In this document: positions 9,574-18,901 of the stretch, in pieces
How positions within the stretch are numbered: position 1 is the stretch's first letter
Layout of the letters: each line of letters starts with the position of its first letter
NCBI RefSeq assembly: GCF_001730305.1
Contig: NZ_MIJY01000023.1
Span: 1-64,000 of the forward strand
Source: Enterococcus termitis
GTDB taxonomy: Bacteria; Bacillota; Bacilli; Lactobacillales; Enterococcaceae
Direction of reading: 5' to 3'
DNA length: 64,000 nucleotides
Program-made: the position numbers and the translations under genes
The notes under the pieces: generated by a model
The model's input: the letters and a program-made list of their open reading frames with translations, nothing else
What the model was told of the DNA's origin: nothing
The model's database searches: none

Positions 9574-12052
9574 GATAGTAGAACCACCAGTTTATGATTA
9601 TTTCAAAAATTTTATTTTCAGTAATAGTGGTGGTCATGTATGGGTTGGTTATCGCTTGAAATCAAAGGATTTACCAATAAATGATATAAACTTTTTTGAG
9701 GAACACAACCAAAACGGCAAAGGGTTGTATGATCATGATCAATATGAATATCATCAAATAAATATTCCAGAGGCATTCGATATTGAGAATCAGATAGGAT
9801 TATTGAAAGACCATTACACACAAGGTGAATTAAAAGATATTGCGGATACTTACCTTGATGTGACGTCTAATATTTTAGTGAAAGAGGCAAACAGTACGAG
9901 GTATCGAACGTATTTATTTGTCAAATTAACAAATGTTCCTTTGCCAAGTAATCCGATTGAATATGTCAAAATGGCACGGCAAACGTTCGGTCATAGTTTG
10001 GTAGAAATGTTTGGCTTTAAAGAGGTAAGCGATAAAGTTGTTGATTCATTTATTGAGCAAGAAGAAGACCTTTTTGCTCATTTGAATTTATATGAATCTG
10101 TTGAACGAATTACTGAAGCTGACTATGAAGTATGTACCTATTTTATGTACCACCCGGCAGATCCTTACTTGCCTACAAAAGAATTGTCTAGTGCAGAAAT
10201 CAATGAGGGAGCTATTTCAAATCATAACGGGTACATTAAGATTGAGCAGAGAGATAGAACGCATTATATCGCTACTCTAGCAATGGTTGACACCCCTAGT
10301 TCTGTATTCGGTGCTAGTTGGATTCAAAAATTGCAAGATAGCGTCAGTTTTCCGTTTATGTCACAGTGCCGTTCTCGATTTGAAAATAACGAAAAAGACA
10401 AGCGAATTAATCGGAAAATGAGAAAACGATTGTTCCAACAAGAAAAGGATAGAAGTATAAAGGCGGAAGAAGAAGCACTTTTTGACGAGGACGAGGTGCT
10501 TCTTTTTGGTCAAGAAAGGCTGCAGGGATTGCATAAAGGGCTAAATGAAGGGGAACAACGTTTGTTACGTGCCGATATTCATTTGACCGTAGCAGCAGAT
10601 AGTTTGGAAGAATTGGAGAAACGAGTAGAACGTTTAGAGTATGCCCATGAAAATTCTAAATTCAAATTGTATCGACCAGAAAAAGATCAGTTGACGTATT
10701 TCAACCAAGGGCAGATTGGCAGCCCGTTCCATTATCGAGTATTTGAACAAACGGTATCTACAGGTTTTATTGCGGACTTGGGAATGAACCTTGTGCATCG
10801 CTTAGGAAATAACGTAGGTTTTCCTTTAGGTCGTCTAGTAACCAGCTTAAAAAATATAGAAGACGTTGCGCAAGCTATCCAAGTCAATGCGCAGGTTGTC
10901 TGGTTATTTTTGGGATTGGCAAAAAAGGCGATTCCAGGAGCAAGCATAGCAAATGGGAATACGTTAATCGTTGGACCACCTGGGGAAGGGAAAAGCTACC
11001 TTGCAAAATTGATTTTCTTATGGAGTGCTTTTTTTGGTCAGAAGGTGTTATACCTGGAACCAAAAAATGAAATGATTGAGTTTGTGGCTGAAGCCCGGGA
11101 AAAATATTCACATATTCCTGAATTTATGGCGTTGCTAGATCGTATACATTTCATCACAATCAATAAAAAAGAAGAAAACCGAGGGATTTTGGATCCATTA
11201 CTATTCATGGAGAAGGAAGAAGCTGTTTCAACTGCAAGGCAAGTTCTTTATCGTTTAGGGAAAGTACATTTACACCCAGAAGTTCAAGCTGCAAAAGAAT
11301 TAACTATCAATGAGGCAATTTCTAGTGAATTAAAAGAAGCAGGACGTCCATGTATGAGTGGTGCAATTCAACGGATTTATGCTGCAGATAAAGAACTTGC
11401 AAAAACCTTAGAAAGTTATAGCGATGGTATTGGAAAAGTATTGATTGGGACACCAGAGAGCAAGGTAATTTCTTTTGAGCACACAATCAATGTTGTAGGT
11501 ATGCAAGGAGCACAGCCTGCTACTAAAGAAATTCTTGACGCAGGAATGGAAACGGACGACATGAGAGCAAGCGCTATTGTACTTGAAGTTATGAACAAGC
11601 TTGTACAAGTCTTTTCTATCAATAAAGACGAGGACGCTATGGTTGTTATCGATGAATTTAAATCAATTGAGGATAGCCCGGCAGGTAGTTTTATTATTGA
11701 AGATAATTTGAGAAAAGGGCGGGCAAATGGTACAGATATTGTTCTTCTTTCTCAAATGTTAGTAGACGCTGCAAATAAAGACGAATTGATTTCGTATAAA
11801 TTTGCCTATAAGCCTAAGTCAGACGAATCGATTGTAGACCTATTGAATTACTTTGACTTGGCACCGAATGAAGCCAATATTCAAATGATAAAACAAATGA
11901 AATCGGGGATTACATTGTTTAGTGATCACCAAGGAAGAAAAGGCTTAGTTGCAGTAGACGCATTATTTGAAGAATGGCATGAAATGTTGAAAACCACGAA
12001 GCAAGATAACAAACAGACACAATTTGCCCTTGAAATGGAAAAGGTGGGGTAG
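9554..12052 (+). CDS. VirB4-like conjugation ATPase (TcpF/ConE type)
   Basis: The 832-residue product has an N-terminal half typical of VirB4-like proteins. A P-loop GPPGEGKS lies at about 474-481 and a Walker B strand VVIDE near 700, followed by the usual ILLSQM sensor region. It energises the type IV secretion machine at the membrane. The GTG start at 9554 is preceded by AGAAGGGGG and lies inside the end of the TcpE-like gene. The downstream VirB6-like gene begins four bases after the stop. Length and motif spacing match Orf16 of Tn916 and ConE of ICEBs1. Confidence 0.92.
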   Translation: MRSTKRKIVEPPVYDYFKNFIFSNSGGHVWVGYRLKSKDLPINDINFFEEHNQNGKGLYDHDQYEYHQINIPEAFDIENQIGLLKDHYTQGELKDIADTYLDVTSNILVKEANSTRYRTYLFVKLTNVPLPSNPIEYVKMARQTFGHSLVEMFGFKEVSDKVVDSFIEQEEDLFAHLNLYESVERITEADYEVCTYFMYHPADPYLPTKELSSAEINEGAISNHNGYIKIEQRDRTHYIATLAMVDTPSSVFGASWIQKLQDSVSFPFMSQCRSRFENNEKDKRINRKMRKRLFQQEKDRSIKAEEEALFDEDEVLLFGQERLQGLHKGLNEGEQRLLRADIHLTVAADSLEELEKRVERLEYAHENSKFKLYRPEKDQLTYFNQGQIGSPFHYRVFEQTVSTGFIADLGMNLVHRLGNNVGFPLGRLVTSLKNIEDVAQAIQVNAQVVWLFLGLAKKAIPGASIANGNTLIVGPPGEGKSYLAKLIFLWSAFFGQKVLYLEPKNEMIEFVAEAREKYSHIPEFMALLDRIHFITINKKEENRGILDPLLFMEKEEAVSTARQVLYRLGKVHLHPEVQAAKELTINEAISSELKEAGRPCMSGAIQRIYAADKELAKTLESYSDGIGKVLIGTPESKVISFEHTINVVGMQGAQPATKEILDAGMETDDMRASAIVLEVMNKLVQVFSINKDEDAMVVIDEFKSIEDSPAGSFIIEDNLRKGRANGTDIVLLSQMLVDAANKDELISYKFAYKPKSDESIVDLLNYFDLAPNEANIQMIKQMKSGITLFSDHQGRKGLVAVDALFEEWHEMLKTTKQDNKQTQFALEMEKVG

Positions 12053-12055
12053 GAA

Positions 12056-14701
12056 ATGAAAAAACTACTCAAATCTATTTCTTTCGTTATTTTATTCCTT
12101 TTACTCATTGGGCTATCATCTATTGAGGCACAAGCAGATACAGACCCGGCAATGCCTCAAACAGATATAGAGACATCGATCGACGGTGACGCTACAAACG
12201 TTGGAACTCCTGATCAAGGGAAGCCTGTTGAAAAGCCAAATAAGACAGAGAATGAGAAGGAGAAAGCGAAAGAAGAGTACATTAATCAATCCTTGCCAGA
12301 AACAAATGAAGAGCTTTATAAACGGTATAAAGACCATTCATTCGAGCTTATGACAAGTGAGATAGAAGGAAGCGTGACAAATAAAATCGGGCAACAAATT
12401 GGTGTCGGGCTTAAATCGATTTTTTGGGGAATTGCCCTGTTTTTTGGTCGTGCCACTATGACATTAGCAGAATTTACGTATGCCGTCGATATTACTAGTT
12501 CATTGAGGGATTTTGTGAAGGTATTAACCGAATCATTAGCAGTCAGTATGACTAGTATTGCTGGTAGTATTATAGCAGGTTTTGCAGTCATTGTATTAGT
12601 TTATCGATATGCAATGACTGGGAAAGCATGGGCGGCTATTCGTGTGTTTGGATTAGCTGTCATTATTTTTACCTGTTTATCTGCACTTAAAAGTTATAGC
12701 AGTGAAGCGTTAGATTTTATAGATAACACGGGTGATACGATAGAATACGCCTTGTTAAAAGCGTCACCAACACTAAACGCTGAAGGAAAAATAGTTGTAG
12801 AAGATAACACTGGTCAACCAGCACCACCGACCACTGGGAAAACGAATGAAGAGTTAAATGTTGAAGCCAGTGAAGCACCATTAAAGAAAAGTGCAACAAT
12901 ACTAGCAGCAAATAACTTTAAAAATAATCTGTTCATTCCATACTTAGAAATGCAGTATGGAACAGCGAATGTATCTAAGATTCAGGAAAAGAAACTTGAA
13001 ATTGATGGTGAAGAATACGACCGGATAGCTGGTTTGTTAGATAATGAAGGGAAACAGCCCTTTTTAGAAGCAGCGACAACCTATGAATTAGATACACTGG
13101 AAAATAAAACAGTAACACCCAGCAAAGCAATGGGTGTTGCTGGTAATTCATTACTCTTCAGTATAGTTGGTTTTTTTCAGGTGATTATTCTATTTGTCGG
13201 CGTTATTCTTAAAAATATCTTTGCCTTTTTCTGCTACTTTATTTTGCCAGCTTTCGTAATCGTATTGATCATATCACTATTCAAATCCGATGGAAGCGTG
13301 CTGATTCAATATGGAAAAAGTGCCGGAACATTAGTATTTATGAAAGCTGGCGTTTTCTTTCTATTATTAATGTACTCAACAATTATTAGTTTTGGTTTTC
13401 AGTCAACAGCTGGAAAATCCGGAATTGGTCGATTTTTCATGATGTTACTGTTCATTTTCTTGCCGGTCTTTTTCTATTACTTCAGATACTTCTTCATTGC
13501 TGCGGTAAAAGGTGATCTTAGAGGAGCCATGCAGGAGGCAAGAAATGTAAAAATGAGGCGAGATATTGCTAAATCTAGGAAACTTGCCCAGGCTGAAGCT
13601 AAAGAGCGAAAACAACAGCAAGAGCGTGATCGGCAAAAAGAAGAAGCTGAAAAACGTAAAAAAGAAGAAGCGTCCTCTAGTCCTAAAGATGCTAAAGAGA
13701 AGCGGGAATTATCGAAAGAGCGAAATCAAGATAGAGATAGGGATAAGGAACAAAAAGGGAAGGAAAATGGCAAAGAAAAAAATGCAGAAAATAAGGAACA
13801 AACAAAACAAGCCAAAACGAAAGAATCTCTGTCTGAAGATCGCCAAGCCTCTAACCGTCAAGAAACATCAGAGAAGGAAAATGAGGAAATACCTTCTGGA
13901 GAAAATCAGCAAAAGCCGAAGGAAGTAAAAGAAACACTTGGTGTTAGTGAAGAGAGAGAAGGTCTTTCAAGAGAAAAAGAAGCAACTGAAGATTCTGGTA
14001 CCAAAAATAATCCTAATGCTGGGAAAGCTGATCAGCGGAATGAACAAGCCAAAGAGCGTCAGGCAAAATATAGAAGAACGCACCAAGAGAAGAAGGATAA
14101 CCCTACTTCTAAAAATAAGAAAGATACCGAAAAATCTGAAAAGCCAGAGAAGAAACAAGGCGTAGTAAATGAGCCAAAAGCCAAGCAAAATCCTAAAGAA
14201 ACAGGAAAAATACCAGCCAAAGAAAGAGAGAGGATCGAAAGAACATCAAAAAATAGAGCAACTAAGGATCAATCTAAATTAGACCGAGTTGCAACTCGTA
14301 ACCGTATGGTGAAAAAGGCAGAAAGAGTTGGAAGTATTGAGCTTCAGCCGGGGTTAGAAAACTATAATCAGATGCCTAAAACTTCAGCTGAAAATATTGG
14401 GGCAATGGCCGCATATACTCGGCATATTCCAAAACGTGCGACTGAACAGAGGAGAGCTACGATTAAATACATTCAACGAGGAAGAAATAGGGTAGTTCAA
14501 GAAATTAGGCAAGATCCAGCTGTACAAGCTGTTGGTCGAGGAATACAAAGCGTTCGTCAATTTGGTACCGATGTGAAACAAGGCTACGCAGATCAAACGT
14601 CTACACACGAGAGGGCACGTGCAGATCGTTGGGACAAGAGAGGATTTTCAGAAGAAAATCAAAGGAGACCTAAACCATTACCACGGAAAAGGTCTAATTG
14701 A
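12056..14701 (+). CDS. VirB6-like channel protein with long charged C-terminal tail (TcpH/ConG/Orf15 type)
   Basis: The 881-residue product has a signal peptide (cut near EAQA, residue 24). Membrane helices cluster at about 115-140, 160-185, 193-212, 365-420 and 430-500. From residue about 505 to 760 the sequence is almost wholly Lys/Glu/Arg/Gln (KERKQQQERDRQKEEAEKRK) and probably forms a long coil or a disordered arm. A basic C-terminus of about 120 residues follows. Proteins of this place and topology form the polytopic core of Gram-positive conjugation channels. The charged tail is unusually long and is rich in A-runs at DNA level. Confidence 0.83.
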   Translation: MKKLLKSISFVILFLLLIGLSSIEAQADTDPAMPQTDIETSIDGDATNVGTPDQGKPVEKPNKTENEKEKAKEEYINQSLPETNEELYKRYKDHSFELMTSEIEGSVTNKIGQQIGVGLKSIFWGIALFFGRATMTLAEFTYAVDITSSLRDFVKVLTESLAVSMTSIAGSIIAGFAVIVLVYRYAMTGKAWAAIRVFGLAVIIFTCLSALKSYSSEALDFIDNTGDTIEYALLKASPTLNAEGKIVVEDNTGQPAPPTTGKTNEELNVEASEAPLKKSATILAANNFKNNLFIPYLEMQYGTANVSKIQEKKLEIDGEEYDRIAGLLDNEGKQPFLEAATTYELDTLENKTVTPSKAMGVAGNSLLFSIVGFFQVIILFVGVILKNIFAFFCYFILPAFVIVLIISLFKSDGSVLIQYGKSAGTLVFMKAGVFFLLLMYSTIISFGFQSTAGKSGIGRFFMMLLFIFLPVFFYYFRYFFIAAVKGDLRGAMQEARNVKMRRDIAKSRKLAQAEAKERKQQQERDRQKEEAEKRKKEEASSSPKDAKEKRELSKERNQDRDRDKEQKGKENGKEKNAENKEQTKQAKTKESLSEDRQASNRQETSEKENEEIPSGENQQKPKEVKETLGVSEEREGLSREKEATEDSGTKNNPNAGKADQRNEQAKERQAKYRRTHQEKKDNPTSKNKKDTEKSEKPEKKQGVVNEPKAKQNPKETGKIPAKERERIERTSKNRATKDQSKLDRVATRNRMVKKAERVGSIELQPGLENYNQMPKTSAENIGAMAAYTRHIPKRATEQRRATIKYIQRGRNRVVQEIRQDPAVQAVGRGIQSVRQFGTDVKQGYADQTSTHERARADRWDKRGFSEENQRRPKPLPRKRSN

Positions 14702-14720
14702 GTAAGGAGTGATAGAGTAA

Positions 14721-16742
14721 ATGTTTCAACAAGATTGGTTCCAAAAATCACAGAAACAAGAGAAGAAAGAAACTAATCCCTTGATTGTATTAACGATGGT
14801 CATTGGACTCGTTGGATATCCCTACATACTTGTAGGAAGCCTTTTTTACTTCTATCTTTTGTATAAAGACAAAGTAGAACGCATGGAGTATGAACCAGAT
14901 GATCCAAACTTTCAATCATTGATTGTTCGTAATTTTAAGTTTTGGTTGATTGTTGTAGGAACATTGACAGTGATTAATCCATTACTATTCATTAGCGGTT
15001 TAATGGACGGTTTTCTATCCTGCTATTTACCGTTCACAACGGTATCATTTAATGCTCAAACACTTCTTGCACTCCCTATGGGTGTTGCATGGGGTGTTTT
15101 CTTTTTACTATCTATCCACGCTTTTGTAGCTGGAAGACGAGTAGAAGGTATTGAAGAAAAGCAACGGAAAGTACAGAGTAGTGCTGCATATCAAGAACGC
15201 CGGGAAAATCGATTTGAAGAAGCTGCCGCAGAGAACAAATCGCTAGAGACAAATTATAGGGAAGCGAAAAAGCGAAATCTAACCATCAAATTAGAAGAGG
15301 GAAAACAACAGATTTCATTAGGAATCGATGAATACGGGAAGCCAAACTATATCCGTTTTGTGGAATTATTCCAACACGTATTACTTTCCGGAACAACTGG
15401 ATCAGGTAAGACTACTGCACTAATGATTTTTGTAGAACATGCTTGTAAGTATGATTTACCTTTAGTTTTTCTTGATGGAAAAGGTGCGAGAGAGACACTC
15501 GCTGATATTGAGCGTATAGCTGCTCGATATGGGAAATCGGTTAAAGTGTTAAGTGAATTAAATCAGTTGCGCTATAACCCGGTGAAACATGGAAATAGTG
15601 TAGCGATACGAGATCGATTAGTCACACTGGCAAGATCAGAGAGTTCTTTCTATACCGCAAATGCTCAAACACTATTAATGAATACAATCCAGTTACTCGA
15701 TACGTTCAAAATTGCCAGGACGCTGCATAACGTCCGTAAATATATTAATGTGGGGCAAGTGCTTTCCTTGTTTGAAGAAGCATTAGGATTGACACAAGAT
15801 ACACCGTCTATTGTAGGTGAGCAAGAGGAGTTGTTTGTGGGAAGTGGTTTTGTTGAAAAGTCTGAAGAAGCACAGAAAACGGCTAAGAAAAGACGTAAGA
15901 GAGAAAGCCTTGTGGAGACACGATTTACGAAGATTAAACAACGGAAAGACAAATTGACACCTGCGTATCGCCGCTTGTTCACACAGCTTATGGAAGAGTA
16001 TGAGTATGAAAAAGAAGGATTTATGTATCTTTACAAGAGTTCTGAAATGCTCAGAGTGAATCTATCAATGTTACTGGATAGTGAATTGGGGTATCTCTTT
16101 GATACAACAGATTCAACTGCAGAGGAACTTGATTTTCTTGAAGTGAATAAGAAAAAGGAGATCGTCTTCATTACTCTAAACGGCTTAGTCTATGATCAAT
16201 ACATTTCCATGTTGGGACATTTTGTGGTCTCAGAACTGAACTTTATGGCTAGTGAAAAATATGCCAACTTTGATAAATCAGAATTTCTATTAATCGGTGA
16301 TGAGCCACAAAGTTACTTAACTAAGAATGCGATAAGCAGTGTAAATAAAGGGCGTGGTGCAGGTTTAGGTTGCATTTTCAGCCCACAAACGCCACAGGAT
16401 ATTGAAGATAAAGAAGAAGGTATGCTCGAGTTGTTAATTGGAAGTGTAAATACGTATATGATCGGACAAATCAACAGTGGAGTACAAATCGATTATCTAG
16501 CGAAGTTAGCCGGAACATACGATGATATTGAAAAAACGTCAATGATCGAACAGCAAGCCGGATTATATGATATAGGAAAGAAAGATTTTCTTGCCCAACG
16601 TGGGACTGTTCGTGACGTTGAAAGGTACTATTTAAATCCGAAACGGATTAGAGCGTTACGTAAAGGTGAGTACTATGTTTACAGAAAAGCAGATAGTATT
16701 AATGAACGTCCGAAAGTAGTTTATATGCGCAAAGTAAGCTAG
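14721..16742 (+). CDS. tcpA: FtsK/TcpA-type coupling ATPase
   Basis: The 673-residue protein has two N-terminal membrane helices (about 22-45 and 72-95, with a third near 115-135). The ATPase domain carries the P-loop GTTGSGKT near 225-232 and a Walker B LLIGDEPQ near 525. It links the relaxosome to the channel and pumps DNA, as TcpA of pCW3 or Orf21 of Tn916 does. A KKRRKRES basic insert lies near 390. It is the last gene of the run from 4744 and is followed by a terminator and the candidate origin region. The symbol is used in the family sense. Confidence 0.9.
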   Translation: MFQQDWFQKSQKQEKKETNPLIVLTMVIGLVGYPYILVGSLFYFYLLYKDKVERMEYEPDDPNFQSLIVRNFKFWLIVVGTLTVINPLLFISGLMDGFLSCYLPFTTVSFNAQTLLALPMGVAWGVFFLLSIHAFVAGRRVEGIEEKQRKVQSSAAYQERRENRFEEAAAENKSLETNYREAKKRNLTIKLEEGKQQISLGIDEYGKPNYIRFVELFQHVLLSGTTGSGKTTALMIFVEHACKYDLPLVFLDGKGARETLADIERIAARYGKSVKVLSELNQLRYNPVKHGNSVAIRDRLVTLARSESSFYTANAQTLLMNTIQLLDTFKIARTLHNVRKYINVGQVLSLFEEALGLTQDTPSIVGEQEELFVGSGFVEKSEEAQKTAKKRRKRESLVETRFTKIKQRKDKLTPAYRRLFTQLMEEYEYEKEGFMYLYKSSEMLRVNLSMLLDSELGYLFDTTDSTAEELDFLEVNKKKEIVFITLNGLVYDQYISMLGHFVVSELNFMASEKYANFDKSEFLLIGDEPQSYLTKNAISSVNKGRGAGLGCIFSPQTPQDIEDKEEGMLELLIGSVNTYMIGQINSGVQIDYLAKLAGTYDDIEKTSMIEQQAGLYDIGKKDFLAQRGTVRDVERYYLNPKRIRALRKGEYYVYRKADSINERPKVVYMRKVS

Positions 16743-16870
16743 ACATTCTTTATTTATCTGCTGATTATTCGATGTAGAAATATGAACAGTGTTCAAAGCA
16801 TACTTGTTTTATATTCAATTTATAGTCAAAAACAAAATAATTCTTACAGTAGTTTCTATTGAAAATAACA

Positions 16871-16911
16871 AGAAAGAGTAAAGATATCCTTGAATACTCT
16901 TTCTATTTTTT
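16871..16911 (+). terminator. Terminator of the conjugation operon
   Basis: AGAAAGAGTA and TACTCTTTCT form a perfect 10-bp stem, followed by ATTTTTTA. It lies 130 bp after the coupling ATPase gene. Confidence 0.8.
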
Positions 16912-16975
16912 ACTCCACTTTCTATACGAAAACACGTTTACTCTGTGTAGGAAAAGTGGTGCACTTTATGGGATT

Positions 16976-17166
16976 GTCCGTCCACGCCGATTCTGAGGCG
17001 GAAACGTTGTTATAGCGGTGTTTAGTTACCTTTTTTCATATGCGGTGCATAAGAAAAATTTCCTGACCTCACACTCTCTACGTGGCTAAAGCCAAGTATA
17101 GATCGTGAGGTCAGGAAACCGGTAATAAACAAATAACAACAATTATCAGAATCGGCGTGGACGGAC
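16976..17166. repeat. Nested perfect inverted repeats, candidate oriT or origin structure
   Basis: A 21-bp perfect inverted repeat (16976-16996 against 17146-17166; arm core CCACGCCGATTCTGA) encloses 149 bp. Inside it lies a second perfect 14-bp pair (17059-17072 against 17105-17118, TTTCCTGACCTCAC) with a third small hairpin TGGCTAAAGCCA at its tip. No coding frame fits. Its place between the coupling ATPase and the replication-relaxation gene is where oriT or a rolling-circle origin is expected. The long outer arms also resemble a MITE, although no target duplication is visible. Confidence 0.7.
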
Positions 17167-17236
17167 GGTTAAAACTAGAAATGGAAAAATGAAAAATACA
17201 ATAAAACAGATGGAAATAAAAATAGAAAGAGAAATG

Positions 17237-17512
17237 ATCAACCCTACCCAGTCTTGGGTCTCAAAAACACCCCCTTGCGCCTGCGCCCCCTCTTACTCTT
17301 TAAGAGGGGGCTGTCGCTGAAGAGCAAGCACTAAATTTTTATAGTAGTAGCAGCTGAAACTTATTTACAACTGAAGAGAGTAGTATCAACCCCTACCCCA
17401 ATCATGGGGTCTCAAAAACACCCCTTGCGCCTGCGTCCCCTCTTACTCTTTAAGAGGGGACTGTCGCTGAAGAGCAGGCACTTCATTTTGTGTAGTGGAG
17501 GCAGCTATAAAA
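17237..17512 (+). repeat. Two tandem structured units of about 125 bp
   Basis: Unit A begins at 17237 and unit B at 17385, offset by 148 bp. Both hold a small stem (CCCA/TGGG in A, CCCCA/TGGGG in B), the shared string TCTCAAAAACACCCC, then TTGCGCCTGCG. A strong stem follows (CCCCCTCTTA/TTAAGAGGGGG in A, CCCCTCTTA/TAAGAGGGG in B), then CTGTCGCTGAAGAGCA. Differences between units keep the stems paired, so structure seems to be selected. They lie just upstream of the replication-relaxation gene. They could be relaxase or Rep binding elements, or a small structured RNA. I recognise no described family. Confidence 0.75.
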
Positions 17513-17579
17513 AGTTTTTATTGAAATGAATGACAGAAAAATTTACATTACGCAATTTATACGAATAAGGAGACATAGA

Positions 17580-18356
17580 ATGAACGAGTTATTACGAGAT
17601 TATTCCAGTAAAGAGGATTTAGCCAAACGAACAGTCCGTGAGCTGGTGCTGCTTGTACTAAATGAATTACGAATAACCACTATTCGGCAGCTATATCAGG
17701 TTATTTGTTTAGATAAAGCTGTATCAGAAAAATTTGTTTATCGAGTAGTAAAAAAATTAGTTGAGAAGGAATATCTGGATTTTATCCGGATTGGAAATGG
17801 AAGAAAGTATTTTTTAACCGAAAAAGGGAACCAATCGATCAGTTCGTTTTATGTGCCCGTAAAAAATCCTGATTATCATTTAAATCACTTTATGCAAATT
17901 AATGATGTATTGATCGATTCCTTAGAAATCACAAGGCAGCAGCCGAGATTTTCATATGTGGAAACTGAACAACGAGCTTTTTTTGAAATGAGAGACGGTG
18001 TAGATTTTGAACAAGTTATAGCGATGAACGTTCCCGATTTTCAGTTGCACTTTGAAGAAGAGAGTCAGACAAAGAGACGATTCTATTTTGAAATTGAACT
18101 ATCAATCAAATCAAAGAATCGTTATTTGAAAGAGATTTTCCCATGGTATAGAGAACAGTTAAAAAGTTATCCAAATGATGTTTTATTTTATGTTACGGGA
18201 AATCCTGGAATCTATGTAAAGCTAAATCAGATCAGAGAATATTTTATTAATCGATACCAATATAAAGAGTTTGAACGGTTCTATATACTTCCGCAAGCTT
18301 CTTTTAAAGAAGAGTATGAACTGATTTGTAGTCGGATATTCAGTGAAAATGATTAA
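17580..18356 (+). CDS. Replication-relaxation family protein
   Basis: I chose the ATG at 17580 because AAGGAG lies nine bases before it; the upstream ATG at 17526 has no ribosome site. The 258-residue protein starts with a winged-helix part (DLAKRTVRELVLLVLNELRITTIRQLY... KLVEKEYLDF) followed by a nuclease-like half (VPDFQLHFEEES, RFYFEIELSIKSKNRYLKEI). This matches the Replic_Relax family seen in Firmicutes plasmids and ICEs, which is thought to act in DNA processing for replication or transfer. Its position beside structured repeats supports this. No classical three-His relaxase is present in the window. Confidence 0.72.
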   Translation: MNELLRDYSSKEDLAKRTVRELVLLVLNELRITTIRQLYQVICLDKAVSEKFVYRVVKKLVEKEYLDFIRIGNGRKYFLTEKGNQSISSFYVPVKNPDYHLNHFMQINDVLIDSLEITRQQPRFSYVETEQRAFFEMRDGVDFEQVIAMNVPDFQLHFEEESQTKRRFYFEIELSIKSKNRYLKEIFPWYREQLKSYPNDVLFYVTGNPGIYVKLNQIREYFINRYQYKEFERFYILPQASFKEEYELICSRIFSEND

Positions 18357-18901
18357 GAACAAGACCGTGGGACCTGCCAGCCCCACACCCCGTCCAAGCG
18401 TACGCACGCTTGACTGCAAAAAGTGAAAGCAAGCTTTCACGAGGAAACGCAGGTTTTTCAAGCGGGGGTGTCCTACTTTGAGAACGTCTTGCCGTTGTGT
18501 CGATGCCCGTTCCAATCAGTTGAAGATTTCCTAATCGCATACCAGGCATTCGGACAGTATAAACTAAGCGATAACCTGAATTTTGACAAGGGTAAATGTA
18601 CGAGCAAGCTCGCCCTTGTCAAAATTCAGAACATAGCTTCGAGACGTTTATGCCGAACGCCAGCTATACGAAAAGGAAATCTAACAACTGATTTTCACTC
18701 ACGATCTTTGACAACAGAAAAACAACCGTCTAAAAAAGGTAAGGCGCACGCCTTAAAAACGCAAAGCGTTTCAAAACCTTAAGACCTCGGGGCTCTGCCC
18801 CAATCCCCGGCCAAACTACCGCTGCCGAAAAGTAGGGTGGGTCGGCTGAAAAATTTAACATACATTTCTGTTGAAAATAACGAAAAGGAAGGAACGAGAC
18901 A
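18357..18901. other. Non-coding stretch dense in short perfect hairpins
   Basis: At least seven short hairpins occur in 450 bp: CAAGCG/CGCTTG (18395-18412), GTGAAAGC/GCTTTCAC (18423-18440), a 16-bp perfect stem TGAATTTTGACAAGGG (18577-18592 with 18613-18628) enclosing CGAGC/GCTCG, AAGGCG/CGCCTT (18741-18754), AAACGC/GCGTTT (18757-18771) and GGGGC/GCCCC near 18790. The last ones are bracketed by AAGGT/ACCTT. The stretch is more GC-rich than its flanks and has no ribosome-site-led gene. It may be a single-strand origin, oriT part, or protein-loading site. Any long frames here are by-products of the palindromes. Confidence 0.6.

Noticed and set aside
13566-14165. Lys/Arg-rich plus-strand frames inside the VirB6-like gene
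   Set aside because: They are shifted readings of the A/G-rich coiled-tail sequence.
18222-18782. Frames on both strands across the hairpin-rich region
   Set aside because: Palindromes and higher GC keep frames open; no ribosome site and no protein-like composition.
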